Shown here in pieces: positions 1 to 11,173 of a DNA stretch of 64,000 nucleotides. Every line of letters starts with the position of its first letter. Within the stretch, counting starts at the first letter, position 1. The position numbers and the translations under genes are program-made. The stretch comes from Areca catechu (Eukaryota > Streptophyta > Magnoliopsida > Arecales > Arecaceae), in the NCBI GenBank assembly GCA_021397845.1, contig CM038047.1, positions 44,857,210-44,921,209 on the forward strand. Direction: 5' to 3'. A model generated the notes under the pieces. The model was not told where the DNA came from and made no database searches. It saw nothing but the letters and a program-made list of their open reading frames with translations.

Positions 1-540
1 GAACTAAGAAGCTTTAACCAAATATGACGGCTTCCATGTTTGCTTTGAAAGAATTATACATGTCAAACACTGATATACATTCATATATGTACTTTTATAA
101 TTCAAAATCTTGGAGAACTGGTATGGACACCAGTTCACAAGCTACCATCCAGCTGACTAAGTTAGACCTAACTATCTTGTAACCTTATCGGTAGAAGTTT
201 TCAATTTTTAGTAAGTTATTATTTTTTCAGTATGTTAGTTTTTAGCGGCTGCTATTTTGGACTGCTGCATGTGCTACTTGGATACCACCTTTACACTGCA
301 TCATCATTTAAGTTAGAGCGTTGATGGACCCCTGATGCCATCCAAAGAAGAGTCTCGATCACCTAGTCTGCGCCATGAAAAAGTCCAAAAGAAGGAAACC
401 ACTATGTTGGCACCACTACTAGATAACCCTTATCCAGGATTGGCACGAAGTCCAAGAGATATATTCCCTTTGTTGAGCCACATCTAAAGTCTTAGAAGAT
501 TAGCAAAGAAGTCTATATAGCAATCATTGATTGATACATG
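1..540. other. No gene recognised (left edge)
   Basis: No convincing coding region is seen. Around 340-520 a short reading without long homology is possible, but I could not tie it to a family. It may be the 3' end of the retroelement whose LTR-like sequence follows. Confidence 0.3.
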
Positions 541-1140
541 ATATGGTTCTAAGTTTATCAAAAGATGGCATCATCCATATTTTAAGTAGAATTCGCTTGT
601 TAGTATTTGAATTATTTTTAATTATTAGCATATGGATTATTTTAAGTTTTTATTATTTTGCTTATAAATACTTATGTATTAGAGGTTTTGGAATGAATGA
701 ATGAATTTTTTTTAAAAAAAGCTGTTGCTTTCTTTCCCAATTTAGAAATTCTCTTCCCTCTCTTGGGTTTTCCCTGCTCTCTCTAAAGCTTCTTTTCTTT
801 CTATATTTGTTCTTATTCTTACATCAAAACCTAAATCTAAATACTTCCACACAAAACCAACCCTTCACATGTTATCACAACTCGAGACGTCGTTTCGAAG
901 TGATGTCTAACGGTATCATATTCTGGATTTACAAAGTTCTTCCATGAATTGGAGTTGCAATCACCTTCGGCAATCTAACTTCTTTGAGATCGAATTGAGA
1001 GATCATCTGAGCAAAACTTTCACAAATCTATCGAGAAGATCGTTATTATTGGAAAATAAATTTTTTTCTTGATTTTTCTTAGATTTGAACATAAATTGCA
1101 AAGCTTAATCAAGAAAGGTATTTCTCAACTGCCTTCGATC
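541..1140 (+). repeat. LTR-like remnant, probably Ty3/gypsy type
   Basis: The stretch has the look of a plant LTR: a TATA-like TTATAAATA near 662, a GAATGAATGAATG run just after it, then a pyrimidine-rich tract (about 725-820) and a region near 870-920 resembling the LTR-leader junction. No second LTR or target duplication was found in the window, so this is either a solo or a truncated LTR. The class is inferred from appearance only. Confidence 0.3.
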
Positions 1141-1379
1141 CTAGCTTCTTAAGATTAAAAGGACATCTATATACTAAGAAGATTTATTTACTTTAATCAT
1201 TACTCTTTTTCTTAAAATTTAGATTTTAGTTAGATTTGCTTCTGTTTATTATTTTAATTGTTGATAATTTTATCTATTTTCTTTGAAAAAAAGAAGTTAA
1301 TTGCATTTTTATCCGCATCCTTGTCCCGTTTCAAGAACGTTTCCACCCTCTTCTTTGGCCACTGAAGTTGGTAAACATT

Positions 1380-2090
1380 GAATTAAGAAAAAAAATCATT
1401 TTGGACTTTTCATACCTAAAATAGTCACTTTTTAAAGCTTATAAATGAATGATTTGACTTCCATTGAAATTATCCGTTAAATGTAGGATAGGTATAGAAT
1501 AGAAAAATGGGAATTATCTCTCATAATCTTCAAGATGGCACTTGATAAGAGCATGAAAAAAATGGAAATAAGGATAGCTATATCAAGTAGCATAGCTAAG
1601 CCAAATGACATAAGTAAGCCAAACGTTTATGCTAGATTCTATTTGAGAATTTTTGAAATGATAATGCTATTATGATTTATTATATTTTTTACAATAATAT
1701 AATATTCTTAAATATACTATCAATATAATATTATATATAAACATTATAATACTATAGTTTTATAACATTTTTATATGATTATTATTAATATTTTAGTATA
1801 TTAAGAATATGAAAGAATAATATTATATAAATATTATGATATTATACTTACCTTGGTTAACCTGGTTTCCTCAAGTTCCAAGATCAATTGCTACCTCCTC
1901 CTAAGCTTTCTCTTCATGATTAATATTATGATATCATTGTTATAGTAGTATATAATTTTTTAGTAAATTAATAGGTATACATATGATATTATGATATATG
2001 ATTTGAATTTTGTATGATGATATTGTATTATAATATTAATATTAAAAATTTATATAATTTGTTGGCCTAGATAATGTGGCTTTTGGGCAA
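1380..2090. other. AT-rich intergenic DNA, no gene
   Basis: Strongly AT-rich sequence with many TATAAT-like runs (about 1660-2050). No open reading frame of note and no recognisable element ends. Confidence 0.5.
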
Positions 2091-2883
2091 TAGATAGTCG
2101 ATTGGCATCTTGAAGGACCAATGGTTGGCCGATCTTCCCTTGAGTTGGTGGTTAACCTTTATCAGTATTGATGTTGAAGACTAGATGCGGGTGTATGACC
2201 TCTTCTAGTTTAGAGAGGAGGGGCTAGAATACACGATGGCTTAACTTTTTTAGGACCAGTTGGCCGAGAGGGTGCTATCTCAAGTGCTTTTTATCTTGGA
2301 GGATTCAAATGTCAAGTTTCATGACCATCATGCATTTTCAAGAAAGTAGCCAGGGAGCTCTATGATATTTACAGAAATAAGTTGACAAGGAAGATGGATG
2401 GTGCTTGGATTTAAAGACTAAGGATTCATTCACAAATTAGTTTGTTTCCTTGAAAAGTTACTTAGAGTTAGCTACCTATTCAAGAATTTTTAAGAGTCAA
2501 GGGAATGGATCGGTGGATGAAATGATGGAATATGTTCTTTTCTTGTGCTTGAGAGCTGTATAGGCCTGGTGAATAACCACTCTCCTTGATGGCTTTTTTG
2601 GTGGAGAAACCAACCTGGGCATTCTTGGAGGCTTTGAGGTGGAGATGGAGAGTAAGACTCTAGACTTGTTGACATTAGGACTGCTTATATTGTCTGTCAC
2701 ATCTAACTCCCCCAAAACACTAGTCTTTAAGGCAAGATTGTAGCCAGCTATGATGGTATTTGAGAAGGCCATGAGTCAGGTTGTAGAGATAGTTGATGTG
2801 TCATCATCTAGTATGACTTTGAGAACACGGGACACTTGGGACCCTTCTTATTTAGAGTTCTTCAAAGAGTATTCATATCCTAG
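2091..2883 (+). pseudogene. Decayed retroelement coding remnant upstream of RNase H
   Basis: Reading the plus strand in several frames gives short protein-like pieces broken by many stops. They run directly into the RNase H remnant that follows, so they probably belong to the same LINE-type element, but no motif clear enough to name a domain was found. The minus-strand open frames at 2490-2772 are shadows. Confidence 0.3.
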
Positions 2884-3300
2884 GAGCCCTCACCCCCAAC
2901 ATTTCTAGAGGTCAATTTTCATAGCAGTGTGGTAGATCGTAGAGATAGTACTGGATTTATGATCCAGGGTCCGAATTCTTACTTTATTATAGAAAGGGGG
3001 GTCTAATTGATGCTAGATACTATTATGCCTGGTGTAGAGTTAAGGGCAGCTCAGAAAGGCATTACTTATATGTACGAGGATGACTCTAGAGATGGATTGT
3101 TTGATAGTAGATGTGGATTCTTTGACAGTGATGACTTGTTTGTAGAGGCATCAGGACCATCTAGCTATTTCTCATCCTTTTGTGCATGTCATTCAAAGTT
3201 TGATTTTGGGATGCACTTTCATGGATATCCATCATGTTTATCATGAGGCAAACAATGCTGCTGACCGGGTTGCCACTTTTATTGCACAGCACTCTGGGTG
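2884..3300 (+). pseudogene. LINE-type RNase H (RVT_3-like) domain remnant
   Basis: The plus-strand reading begins with a proline-rich lead-in and VNFHSSVVDRR, then GFMIQGPNS, then PGVELRAAQKGI, and after a frameshift near 3235 ends with YHEANNAADRVATFI. This is the order of plant LINE RNase H domains: a first Asp-containing strand (here the Asp is lost, FHSS), the Glu-containing ELRAA helix, and the C-terminal EANxxAD motif. An in-frame stop lies near 3003 and frames change, so it is a relic. It resembles the minus-strand domain at 52930-53318, which suggests one LINE family. Confidence 0.6.
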
Positions 3301-3339
3301 TGGAATGATGTATCTTTTTTGCATGTGCTCTTCCGAGAT

Positions 3340-4123
3340 ATTTTTTATGACGCTTTGAGATGTACTTATACTCGACTTATATGAATTATCCATCTTATCA
3401 AAAAATTATATATTAATATTTATCTTTAAATGTGATAGTATTAATATTAATATTATATAATTTAAGAGTATTTTATAATATTAGAAACATTAAAATAATA
3501 TTTTTATAGTAATATAGTTAATATTGATAAATCATTATAATAGTTATAATATCATTATAGTATTATTCTTATGTCACAATAATATTATTAATAATTATAA
3601 TAGCATACCAAGATATATTTAGATATTATATATTAATAAATAATTATATTATAATATTATAATTTTTTATTTAGTAGTAAAATAATATTTTGTGCTAGTA
3701 ATATTTTATATATTGTTCATTGTCATATTAAGTATTTATATAATTATAATAGATAATAAAATTAAGTTCAGATGTGTAATATTAAAAAGTGAAGTGGGTA
3801 TTTTTATGTCCAAATAATTTCCTTGCATTAACCTACTCTATGTGTATGATTATTTTGTAAAGAGTTCTTGGCTAGTTTAAAGTTTTATTCTAGCTTTTTA
3901 CTCCAATCAAACACATGAAAAAAATCATAATTAATTCTTTATGTAAAAGTTTTTTTTCATCCAAAATAAGATTTTTTTGGTAAAATACCGAAAACAATGA
4001 CTCCCTTGAGAGATCAAGCATGGCCAATGCTAATTAGATAATGTGTTTTTTTAGTACAAAAAAACACTAATTTGGTGGAGTGAGGCCATGGGGACTATTA
4101 CAATGGCAAGTACTCTTAGCCGG
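3340..4123. other. AT-rich intergenic DNA, no gene
   Basis: About 3400-3800 is almost purely A/T with repeated ATAATATTA-like runs. Nothing gene-like is visible. Confidence 0.5.
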
Positions 4124-4131
4124 ATTGCACA

Positions 4132-5350
4132 TAGGAGTGTAAATGGATCGATTGAACTGGATTATGAGTGATCTCGGCATGACCCAGTTTCTTGATTAGC
4201 TCTTGATATTTGATTTAACCCAACCCAATAGAAGATTGGGTCAAATCGGGTCTACGGCCAAATTAAGATTCATTAGATTATTCGGGTTAAGTCGGGTTTA
4301 TATATAACTGGTCCCAATCCATAAAATGCGGGTCTAGTTTGGATTAGATCATGCCATTAATTTTTTATAAGAATTCCTTGCCACTTTTTTAGCTCCCAAA
4401 ATAAATTAATAAGAATAAACACTAAAAAAAATCCTAGGCTATCTTCTCTTCCCACCCCTCTCCTTTGCCTTCTTGTTGATTGTCTTATTCTTCCTCTCCC
4501 TACATGAATCTTCACGGTATTCCAATTGAAACTAAACTCTCTCCCTCTCCATCGGCAAAACCCTCTTCCCTTTCTTTAATAACTTCACCCCCTTTGTCAT
4601 CTCCTTCTTCTCCTACCATCCTCTCCCATCCCCCCTATCTCCCCCTCTTCGTGACCTCTCCTATGTGCCAGAATGATGCCTCCTGCCTTGTCTATGTGAA
4701 GTGTAGCAAAATCCTAGCCCTCATGAATTCATGCTAGATCGATCTTGAAAAAGGACCTCCTTTATTGATCAAACGAATATCATCAACTCTCTTAAAATGC
4801 TCGATCTTAAAAACAATCTCATTGGATCGGAGGCACCGACAAAATCCTATCGAAGGTTGAGGTCCTCCATTATTCGAACAATGTTAAGGAGGTTGCATCG
4901 ATCCAACCATGGGCAATGGTGATAGAGGTGCCCAACTAGATTAGGACTTGGACAAAATGAGTAGCAACGTTGATGAGGGAGCAAAGAGCTTAGGACGGCA
5001 AGTGGGTTTCAAGAATAGCCTACTTGTCTTTGGTTTCAAAAAACCAAGGTCCAAGTGGTTTTATTAGCCTTTGAATTTTTATAGGATCTCGTTAGTAGAT
5101 CGAAGAGAAGGGTTTGGATTAGATCAGGTATCCAAATAGTCAAATAAAAAAGGGTTTGGACGGTTCAGATCTAACATAGGATCTCGAATCAGATCAGATT
5201 AGGTAATTGAATATAATATTCAAATTAATTTATAAAATTAAATGGATCAGGTCAGATTGAATCCAAATATAATAAATTTATATTTGATAAAAAAATAAAA
5301 TAAATTTAATTTTAGACCCTATTCTGGTTCCTTGATCCATTTATGCCCCA
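4132..5350. mobile_element. Non-autonomous hAT-like element
   Basis: The left end reads TAGGAGTGTAAATGGATC and the right end GATCCATTTATGCCCCA, forming imperfect terminal inverted repeats. The flanking 8-mers are ATTGCACA (4124-4131) and ATCACACA (5351-5358), 6 of 8 matching, as expected for an old hAT-type 8-bp target duplication. Sub-terminal zones contain many GGGTC/GATCAGG motifs. No transposase is present. A Ser/Pro-rich 85-codon open frame at 4480-4737 could be captured sequence but was not recognised. The right end lies about 270 bp upstream of the start codon of the UPF0301 gene remnant, so it may have displaced that gene's promoter. Confidence 0.6.
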
Positions 5351-5623
5351 ATCACACACGTAAATCAGACCCCGTTCTTACCGTACCAAGTGAAAAAAGT
5401 ATGCTTGCCTTCACAGGCGGTGACCATACTTCCGCAGTATCCTCCCGCGCTTCGGTCTCATCGCTTTCCAGTTCCCACGCTTCTCTCCCCATCGGCAATA
5501 AAACTCCCTCCCTGTATGTTTCCTTATCCAAAATTCCTTCCCCCACCCCGAAAAGAAACTGAAGCCAAAAATCGAGAAAAAAACCCTAGAGAAGAGAAGA
5601 ATTCCGAGGTCAATAGGACGGCC
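5351..5623 (+). promoter_or_regulatory. Probable promoter/5' UTR of the UPF0301 pseudogene
   Basis: Pyrimidine-rich sequence with CCCTAGAGAAGAG-type leader motifs precedes the ATG at 5624. Short overlapping open frames exist on both strands but look non-coding. No unambiguous TATA box is seen; the upstream hAT-like insertion may have separated it. Confidence 0.35.
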
Positions 5624-5887
5624 ATGGATGTCTTGGCTCTCAATCCCAAGAGCGGAGGGCTTGTCTGGTGGGCAGCGACGAAGAGGCTGGAGAAGGGGCT
5701 GCTGGCTGTGAGGCAGATCTCCGAATGGAGGCTGCTTGGCGGCGAAGAGGAGGCCCCCGTCTCCAGCTGAGGGTTCGAGATTAAGGTTTCGGCGAGGGGG
5801 GCCTGAGGTTGTCTTCCTTGGGGAACCGGTCTTTTGTGGTGAGGGCCTCGGGCAAGAAGAAAGACCATGACAATCCCTCCTCTTCCG
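5624..5887 (+). pseudogene. UPF0301/AlgH-like (DUF179) gene, exon 1, broken
   Basis: This is the first exon of a plant UPF0301 (YqgE/AlgH-like, DUF179) gene. In this family the exon encodes a variable N-terminal leader, often predicted to be plastid-targeted. The ATG at 5624 opens MDVLALNPKSGGLVWWA and runs to a TGA at 5768-5770. The reading resumes in other frames and ends with RSFVVRASGKKKDHDNPSSS before the splice donor G|GTAAAG at 5887/5888. The last G joins phase-correctly to exon 2 at 30423. An early stop plus at least two frame changes make it a pseudogene unless the assembly has errors. Identity rests mainly on the downstream exons. Confidence 0.6.
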
Positions 5888-6039
5888 GTAAAGTTCTTTT
5901 CTTTTGTATTCTGATGTGTTCTTCTCGCATTTGATTTGGAATTATTGGTTTTTAGAGGATATTTTTGAAATGGGTGGTGTTTTCAGGTTGTGATCTGGTG
6001 GAAAAGATTATGACCGGGTTTCTTTTTTATATATATACA
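5888..6039 (+). other. Start of intron 1 of the UPF0301 pseudogene
   Basis: Begins with the GTAAAG donor. It is interrupted at 6040 by the outer LTR end of copia A. A diverged copy of this stretch, together with about two dozen bases of exon 1, lies inverted at about 22250-22423. Confidence 0.65.
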
Positions 6040-6203
6040 TATAGAAAAAAAGATATTTATAATTTCTTGGAATGATCGAGAAGATTAGAATCCTAGATAT
6101 GATAAAAATAAATTTTTGATACATCGCAGGCAGAGTCCTCTCTGGGCTTCCTTAAAAGATAGCTCTCGATGAGAAAAATCTATGTGACAATATAACTTAC
6201 ATC
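6040..6203 (-). repeat. Copia A 3' LTR, distal part
   Basis: Aligns by eye with the inner end of the 5' LTR (20262-20480), including GAGAAGATTAGAATCC and GCAGGCAGAGTCCTC, with a small internal deletion. It stops where the hAT-like element begins at 6204; the remainder continues at 13602. Confidence 0.75.
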
Positions 6204-6339
6204 AGAGCTGGAACTGGGCCGTTGGGCCATGCCTCTACCCAAGCCTGTCTAAAAAAAATTTCTGGCTTCGGGCTGGGCCTAGGCCCGATTTTTCTAAAAA
6301 AAAACTAACCCGGGCCCGAGCTTAAGCCCGGCCTGAGCC

Positions 6340-6725
6340 CGATTGGGCTTTCCTTGCTGCATCGATCGCCCTCCTTGCCATCTTGATAATCGAAAACCTC
6401 TCCAACCCCCTACTCGCCCGGTCATACTGGTAACAAAGTGGCTCCTCCCCGCAGAGCAGCTCGAGGAGGATGACATCGAAGACGAACATGTCGGACCTCC
6501 ACGAGATCCACCCGCTAGCGGTCACCTTCGGCGCTATGTACCCCCTTGCCCCCTCCAACCTCATTGCGCAGGTCCTCGGTCTCCATGGAGGAGAGGTGCT
6601 CTCTATCTCCCCAGCCTTTGTCTCCTCGGCGTCGACCTGGACGTCCTTGGCGAGCTCCGCGGCACCGAAGTGGCAGATCTTGGTGCGGAAGCCGGGCTTG
6701 GTGATGATGACGGTGGAGCTCTTAA
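6340..6725 (-). pseudogene. Captured receptor-like kinase fragment (outer element)
   Basis: Minus-strand reading: a piece with KICHFGAAELA (the kinase DFG position, here HFG), then RGYIAPKV (the APE region), then WRSDMFVFDVILLELL (subdomain IX) and GLERFSIIKMARRAIDAA. This is the middle of a plant receptor-like kinase catalytic domain, subdomains VII to about X. It lacks the ATP-binding lobe and the end of the domain. The style resembles LysM-type receptor kinases, but that is only an impression. A near copy lies at 6958-7335. Confidence 0.6.
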
Positions 6726-6811
6726 TCCGGTCGCGACGGAGCTGGAGGCTGCGGGGACGGCGACAGGGGCCGACGAGGAGGATGGGGCGGCGGAGGAGGA
6801 TCGAGAGGTGC

Positions 6812-7584
6812 TAGGTCTGGAAGTGGGCCGGGCCGGGTCGAGCCATGCCTCTACTTGAGTCTGGCCTGAAAAAAAATTTTGGGCTTCGGGCTGGGCCTGG
6901 ACTCGATTTTTTTAAAAAAACCTGGCCTGAGCCTGGCCCGAGTCTAAGCCCGGCCCGGGCCCGATAGGGCCTTCCTCGCCGCGTCGATCGCCCTCCTCGC
7001 CATCTCGATGATCGAAAACCTCTCCAACCCCTTGCTCGCCCAGTCGTACCGGTAATGGAGTGGCTCCTCCCTGGAGAGCAGCTCGAGGAGGACGACGCCG
7101 AAGGTGAACATGTCGGACCTCCGTGAGATCCACCCGCCAGCAATCACCTCCGGCGCGATGTATCCCCTCGTCCACTCGAACCTCATTGCGCGGGTCCCCG
7201 ATCTCCATGGAGGAGAGGTGCTCTCTGTCTCCCCAACTTTTGTCTCCTCGGTGTCGACTTGGACGTCCCTAGCAAGCTCCGCGGTGCCGAAGTGGCAGAT
7301 CTTGGCATGATAGCCGGGCTCGGTGACGATGACGGCGGAGCTCTTGATCCGGTCGCAGCGGAGCTGGAGGCTACGGGGATGGCAGCGGGGGCTGACGAGG
7401 AAGATGGGGTGGTGGAGGAGGATCGAGAGGCGTGGCGAGAGGATTTGGGATTGTGTCTGGGTCGAGAATTTGGAGCTAAGGCCATGATGACAGCCTTTGG
7501 GTTTGGGACTTCAGGCCAGGCCAAAGACAAGCCCAAGTGCGGCCCAAAGCCCATCGGGCTGGCCTGAGCCCACTTCCAGTCCTA
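6812..7584. mobile_element. Inner sibling hAT-like element with kinase fragment
   Basis: Begins TAGGTCTGGAAGTGGGCC and ends GGGCCACTTCCAG-type sequence closing in CAGTCCTA. Flanks are AGAGGTGC (6804-6811) and AGAGACGC (7585-7592), a diverged 8-bp target duplication. The interrupted host sequence GGCGAGAGGATTTGGG resumes after it and also occurs within the inner copy at the matching place (7435-7450). So a copy of the element jumped into another copy of itself. Length 773 bp. Confidence 0.65.
6958..7335 (-). pseudogene. Captured receptor-like kinase fragment (inner element)
   Basis: Minus-strand reading from about 7335: VTEPGYHAKICHFGTAELA, then TRGYIAPEVIAGGWISRRSD and MFTFGVVLLELLSREEP, then GLERFSIIEMARRAIDAA. 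The APE motif is intact here (IAPEV) while the outer copy has IAPKV. The DFG aspartate is replaced by His in both copies, so this was already so in the captured source or its parent. No start codon, N-lobe or C-terminus is present. Confidence 0.65.
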
Positions 7585-7813
7585 AGAGACGCGGCGAGAG
7601 GATTTGGGATTGTGTTTGGATCAGGAATTTGGAGCCGAGGCCATGACGACAGCCTTTGGGTTTGGGCCGGGCTAAAGACAAGCCCGAGCCCGGCCCGAAA
7701 AATTAGTGGATTTTATTATAAGGTCCAAGCCTGGCTTGATTTGCTTTGGGCCTAGCTCGAAGCCTGGCTCGATGTCGGGCCGGCCCGAGCCCACTTCCAG
7801 TCCTAGTCATATA

Positions 7814-8681
7814 TGTTAGGATATGGTGCGCAATGGGATGCCGGAAAAGTTCGCAAAAAAAATAAAAAAGAAAACCTGAAAAATAAATAAAAAACATAAG
7901 TACAAATAATATATAAGAATTACATAGTTCGGAGTCTCTTGCTCCTACGTCCACGGTCGCACAGGATCAAATCTCCATTATGAAGAAGTGATACAGAAAG
8001 TTATTACAACAAAGAATTCTCTCTGGATGCAAATCCTAGTCCAATAAGAAGAAAGAAGAAAGAACAAATCAATACAAGGGAAACCCTTGCCCTTCCTTTG
8101 CCTCTCTCTCTCTTCCCCTTGTTTTCTCTCTTGAAAAACCCTTGGACCACTCTTCTAGGTTGCAAAAACCTCTCCTTGGCTCTCTGTTCTTCCTCTCTGC
8201 TGCTTTCTGCATCCCCTGTTGAGAAAAGGACGAAAAACCCAATTGAAATGCATCAAAAATGCATCTCAAAAGCCCAAAAATAATCAAGAAACCTTTCGGA
8301 CCGTCAGATCTGAGATCAACATCTCAGATTACGTCAAAATCCGAATCAAACTCTTTTTATCATGCCTAATCTCCATCGGAATCAACCTGAGTCATCTGAT
8401 CAGGCGATCAGACGGCCCTGATTGTGCGCGCCCTGTGGATCCCGCATAAGCCGTGCGAAATGGCTTGGGAAATGTGTCCGGTATGCCACTTGCGGCTAGG
8501 TCGAGTCCATGCGTGTGCGCACCCGCATGTGGGCCTGGGCCGTGCATGTGGGTCTAGGCCGGGTCCGGTCTGGCTGGCCTGCTGCTTTTTTTCTTCCTTT
8601 TTTTTGGTTTTTGGTTTTTCTTTTCACCTAGGCTAGACGGGCTTGGGTCTTTAGGTGGATACGGCTCCTCCATACCCAACA
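7814..8681 (-). repeat. Copia B 3' LTR
   Basis: 868 bp, TG...CA ends. Matches 12415-13596 apart from the MITE insertion in that copy. Confidence 0.85.
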
Positions 8682-8689
8682 ATTCTTCC

Positions 8690-9740
8690 ATTTGGAGACT
8701 TAGACATCCAATCATGCATCCACTTAAAACATCAAAAGTAAACTTCCAAAGAAAAATAAAAATAGGTCGGTATCCTGTGCGGTGCCTCCAATCAACTAGC
8801 TTCGGAGGCCAATTTAGGTCATGCATAGTTCCAATTTCTTTGCAGCGACTGTCTTCGTTAGCATATTTGTCTCGGTGGTAGAAAGAGCTACGATCTTCTA
8901 CAATTACGAGATCCAGCTCACTGCTGTCTCGCCAATGATATATACATACCTTGTTGTGTTCCTCTTAGTGTCGGCCTCACCACATAGATCTGCATCAACA
9001 TAGCCCTGTAAAGTCTGACTGTCTCTCCGGTAACATAGGCCAACGTTCTTGGTACCTTTCATATATCTTAGGATCCACTTGACAGCTTTCCAATGTTGCT
9101 TACCTGGATTTGCCATGTACCTGCTCAAAGCTCCCACTGCATGTACAATGTTGAGCCTCGTGCACATCATCGCATATATTAAGCTATCGATCGCTAAAGC
9201 GTATGGAGCCCTGGCCATTGTCTTCAGCTCATCATCAACCTTGGGTGACTGTTCCTTTGAAAGCTTGAAATGCATGGCCAAAGGTGTCTTCACAGGCTTT
9301 GCATTTTTCATGTTGAACCTGTCCAGCATCTTTTCAATGTAATTATTCTGAATCAGCTTCAGTGTACCTGCTGTCCAGTCTCTTTCAATCCTCAATCCAA
9401 GTATCTGCTTTGCTGCGCCCATGTTCTTCATTACAAATTCTCTTGACAGCTCCGTCTTCTATCTTTCATTCTCCTGCATGCTCGGTCCAGCTATTAGCAT
9501 ATTATCAATATACAAGAGTAGAATGATGAAACTACCATCAAACGACCTGTAATAACAGCAATGATCTTCCTGGCACCTTGCAAAATCACTGTTAGTCATG
9601 AATCCATCAAACCTTTTGTACCATAACCGGGGGGCTTGTTTCAAACCATACAAGCTTTTCTTCAGCTTACATATCAGGTTTTCTTTACTAGGGACTATAA
9701 AGCCAACCGGTTGCTGCATATAGATGCCCTTATCTATCTT
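8690..9740 (-). pseudogene. Copia B reverse transcriptase/RNase H remnant
   Basis: Minus-strand pieces: CKLKKSLYGLKQAPRLWYKR and LLLYIDNMLIAG (the copia YVDD box, here YIDN, so the second catalytic Asp is lost), followed after a frame change by AAKQILGLRIERDW, IYAMMCTRLNIVHAVGALSRYM and the RNase H start GYVDADLCGEADTKRNTT. The RNase H end is broken by stops below about 8900. These are the standard copia RT and RNase H landmarks. Confidence 0.75.
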
Positions 9741-9999
9741 ACCATGCAGGAAAGCAGTATTAACACCAAGTTATTCTAAGTATAAATTGTCATGAGCTAC
9801 TATACTTAGAATAACCCTAATTGTAGAGAGCTTAACAATAGGAGAAAAGATCTCAGTATAATTAATACCTTCTTTCTGTTGGAAGTCTTTCACAACTAAC
9901 CTTGCCTTGTACCTCTTACTATCATTGTGCTCTTCCTTGATCTTGTAGACCTACTTGTTGACTGTTGTGCAGTGCTTTCTTTCCTTTTGGTAGTATACT

Positions 10000-11170
10000 G
10001 AGCTCCCATGTCTCGTTCTTTATCAAGGACTACATCTCGTCCTTCATCGCCAGCTCTCACTTGACCGAATCTTTGCTCTCTATGGCTTTATCAAAGCACT
10101 TGGGCTCCCCTCCATCTGTCAACAGCAGGTAATGCAACGAGGGTGAATACCTTACATATGATTTCGGGGTCCTTGTAGATCTTCTCAGCTGATATGTCTT
10201 TGGCTCAGGTTTAGGATCTCTTGCTTTCTCGGCAATATCCTCCTCTGTGATCTCTTCCAACTCTACTTATTTTTTTTCTTATCTGCCTGTCCTGTTCTGT
10301 CTGGAACACTCTGATCCTTGTATAGGCTTCTTTCATTGAACATTATGTCCTTGGTCCTAATGATCTTCCTGTCTTTCTCACTCAAGAGCTTGTAACCAAA
10401 CTTATCAGTACCATATCCAATGAAGAAGTACCTCTCTGACTTTGCATTGAGCTTGTCTCTTTTCTCTACATTGACGTGTACGTAGGAGACATAGTCGAAG
10501 ACCTTCAGGTGAGATAAGCTTGCTGACTTGTTCACTTTTCTTCTGGTATCTTGTGCTCAAGGAGGGCTGAGGGACTCTTGTTGATCAAATAGGCAGTAGT
10601 GTTAACTGTCTCAGCCCAAAACATCTTGGGCAATCTATCATGTAGCCTCATGTTCCTAGCTCTCTCGTTCAAGGTCCTGTTCATGCGCTCAGCTACCCCG
10701 TTCTGTTGTGGCGTGCTTGGAATCATCTTCTCCATCTTGATTCTATTGGTTGCACAAAACTTCTTGAACTTAGTGCTGTCGTACTCGCCTCCATTGTCTG
10801 ATTTCAAGCACTTTATTTTCTATCTAGACTTATTCTCCACTAGGCTTTTTCACTTCCTGAAAGTATCAAATATATCAAATTTATTCTATAAAAAATAAAT
10901 CCATACCTTTCTAGTAGAGTCGTCGATGAAGGTCACATAGTATTGCGAAGCTCCAAAGGATGCAACCGGGAAGGGACGCCACATGTCGGTGTATACAAGC
11001 TCCAGCTTTCTTGATCTTGGTTCCTTGCCAATCTTGGAGAAGCTGACTCTCTTCTGCTTTCCAAGAACACAATTCTCGCAGAAACCAATATCTGTCATAT
11101 TCAAACCTGGTAGCTTATCCTTCTTCAGCAGTACTTGCATTCCTTTCTCACTTATATGACCTAGCCTGTA
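10000..11170 (-). pseudogene. Copia B integrase remnant
   Basis: Minus strand from 11140: MQVLLKKDKLPGL, then CENCVLGKQKRVSF (end of the zinc-binding pre-integrase region), LELVYTDMWRPFPV and YYVTFIDDSTRKVWIYF (core strand), MKSDNGGEYDSTKF and STPQQNGVAERMNRTLNERA (second Asp and Glu of the DDE core), then the C-terminal SHLKVFDYVSYVHV and FIGYGTDKFGYK. Frames change at about 10535, 10807-10886 and 10260. The piece at 10057-10260 links to RT. Confidence 0.75.
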
Positions 11171-11173
11171 GTG

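Larger units (their letters stand above)
6204..7805. mobile_element. hAT-like element carrying kinase fragment, self-nested
   Basis: The ends read AGAGCTGGAACTGGGCC and GGCCCACTTCCAG-type with final TCCTA, close to the TIR TAGGGCTGGAAGTGGG of the element at 42720. The sub-terminal zones are rich in GGGCC/GGCCCGA. A second, similar element (6812-7584) is inserted inside it; without that insert the outer copy is about 820 bp. It carries a minus-strand protein kinase fragment and no transposase. It is inserted in the copia A LTR. A clean 8-bp target duplication is not seen; the left side seems to have lost a few TA bases. Confidence 0.65.

Noticed and set aside
2490..2772. Two minus-strand frames near 2.5-2.8 kb
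   Set aside because: No recognisable content; the plus strand leads into a LINE RNase H domain.
6040..6203. Independent solo LTR beside exon 1
   Set aside because: It continues exactly at 13602 after the nested insertions, so it is the rest of the copia A 3' LTR.
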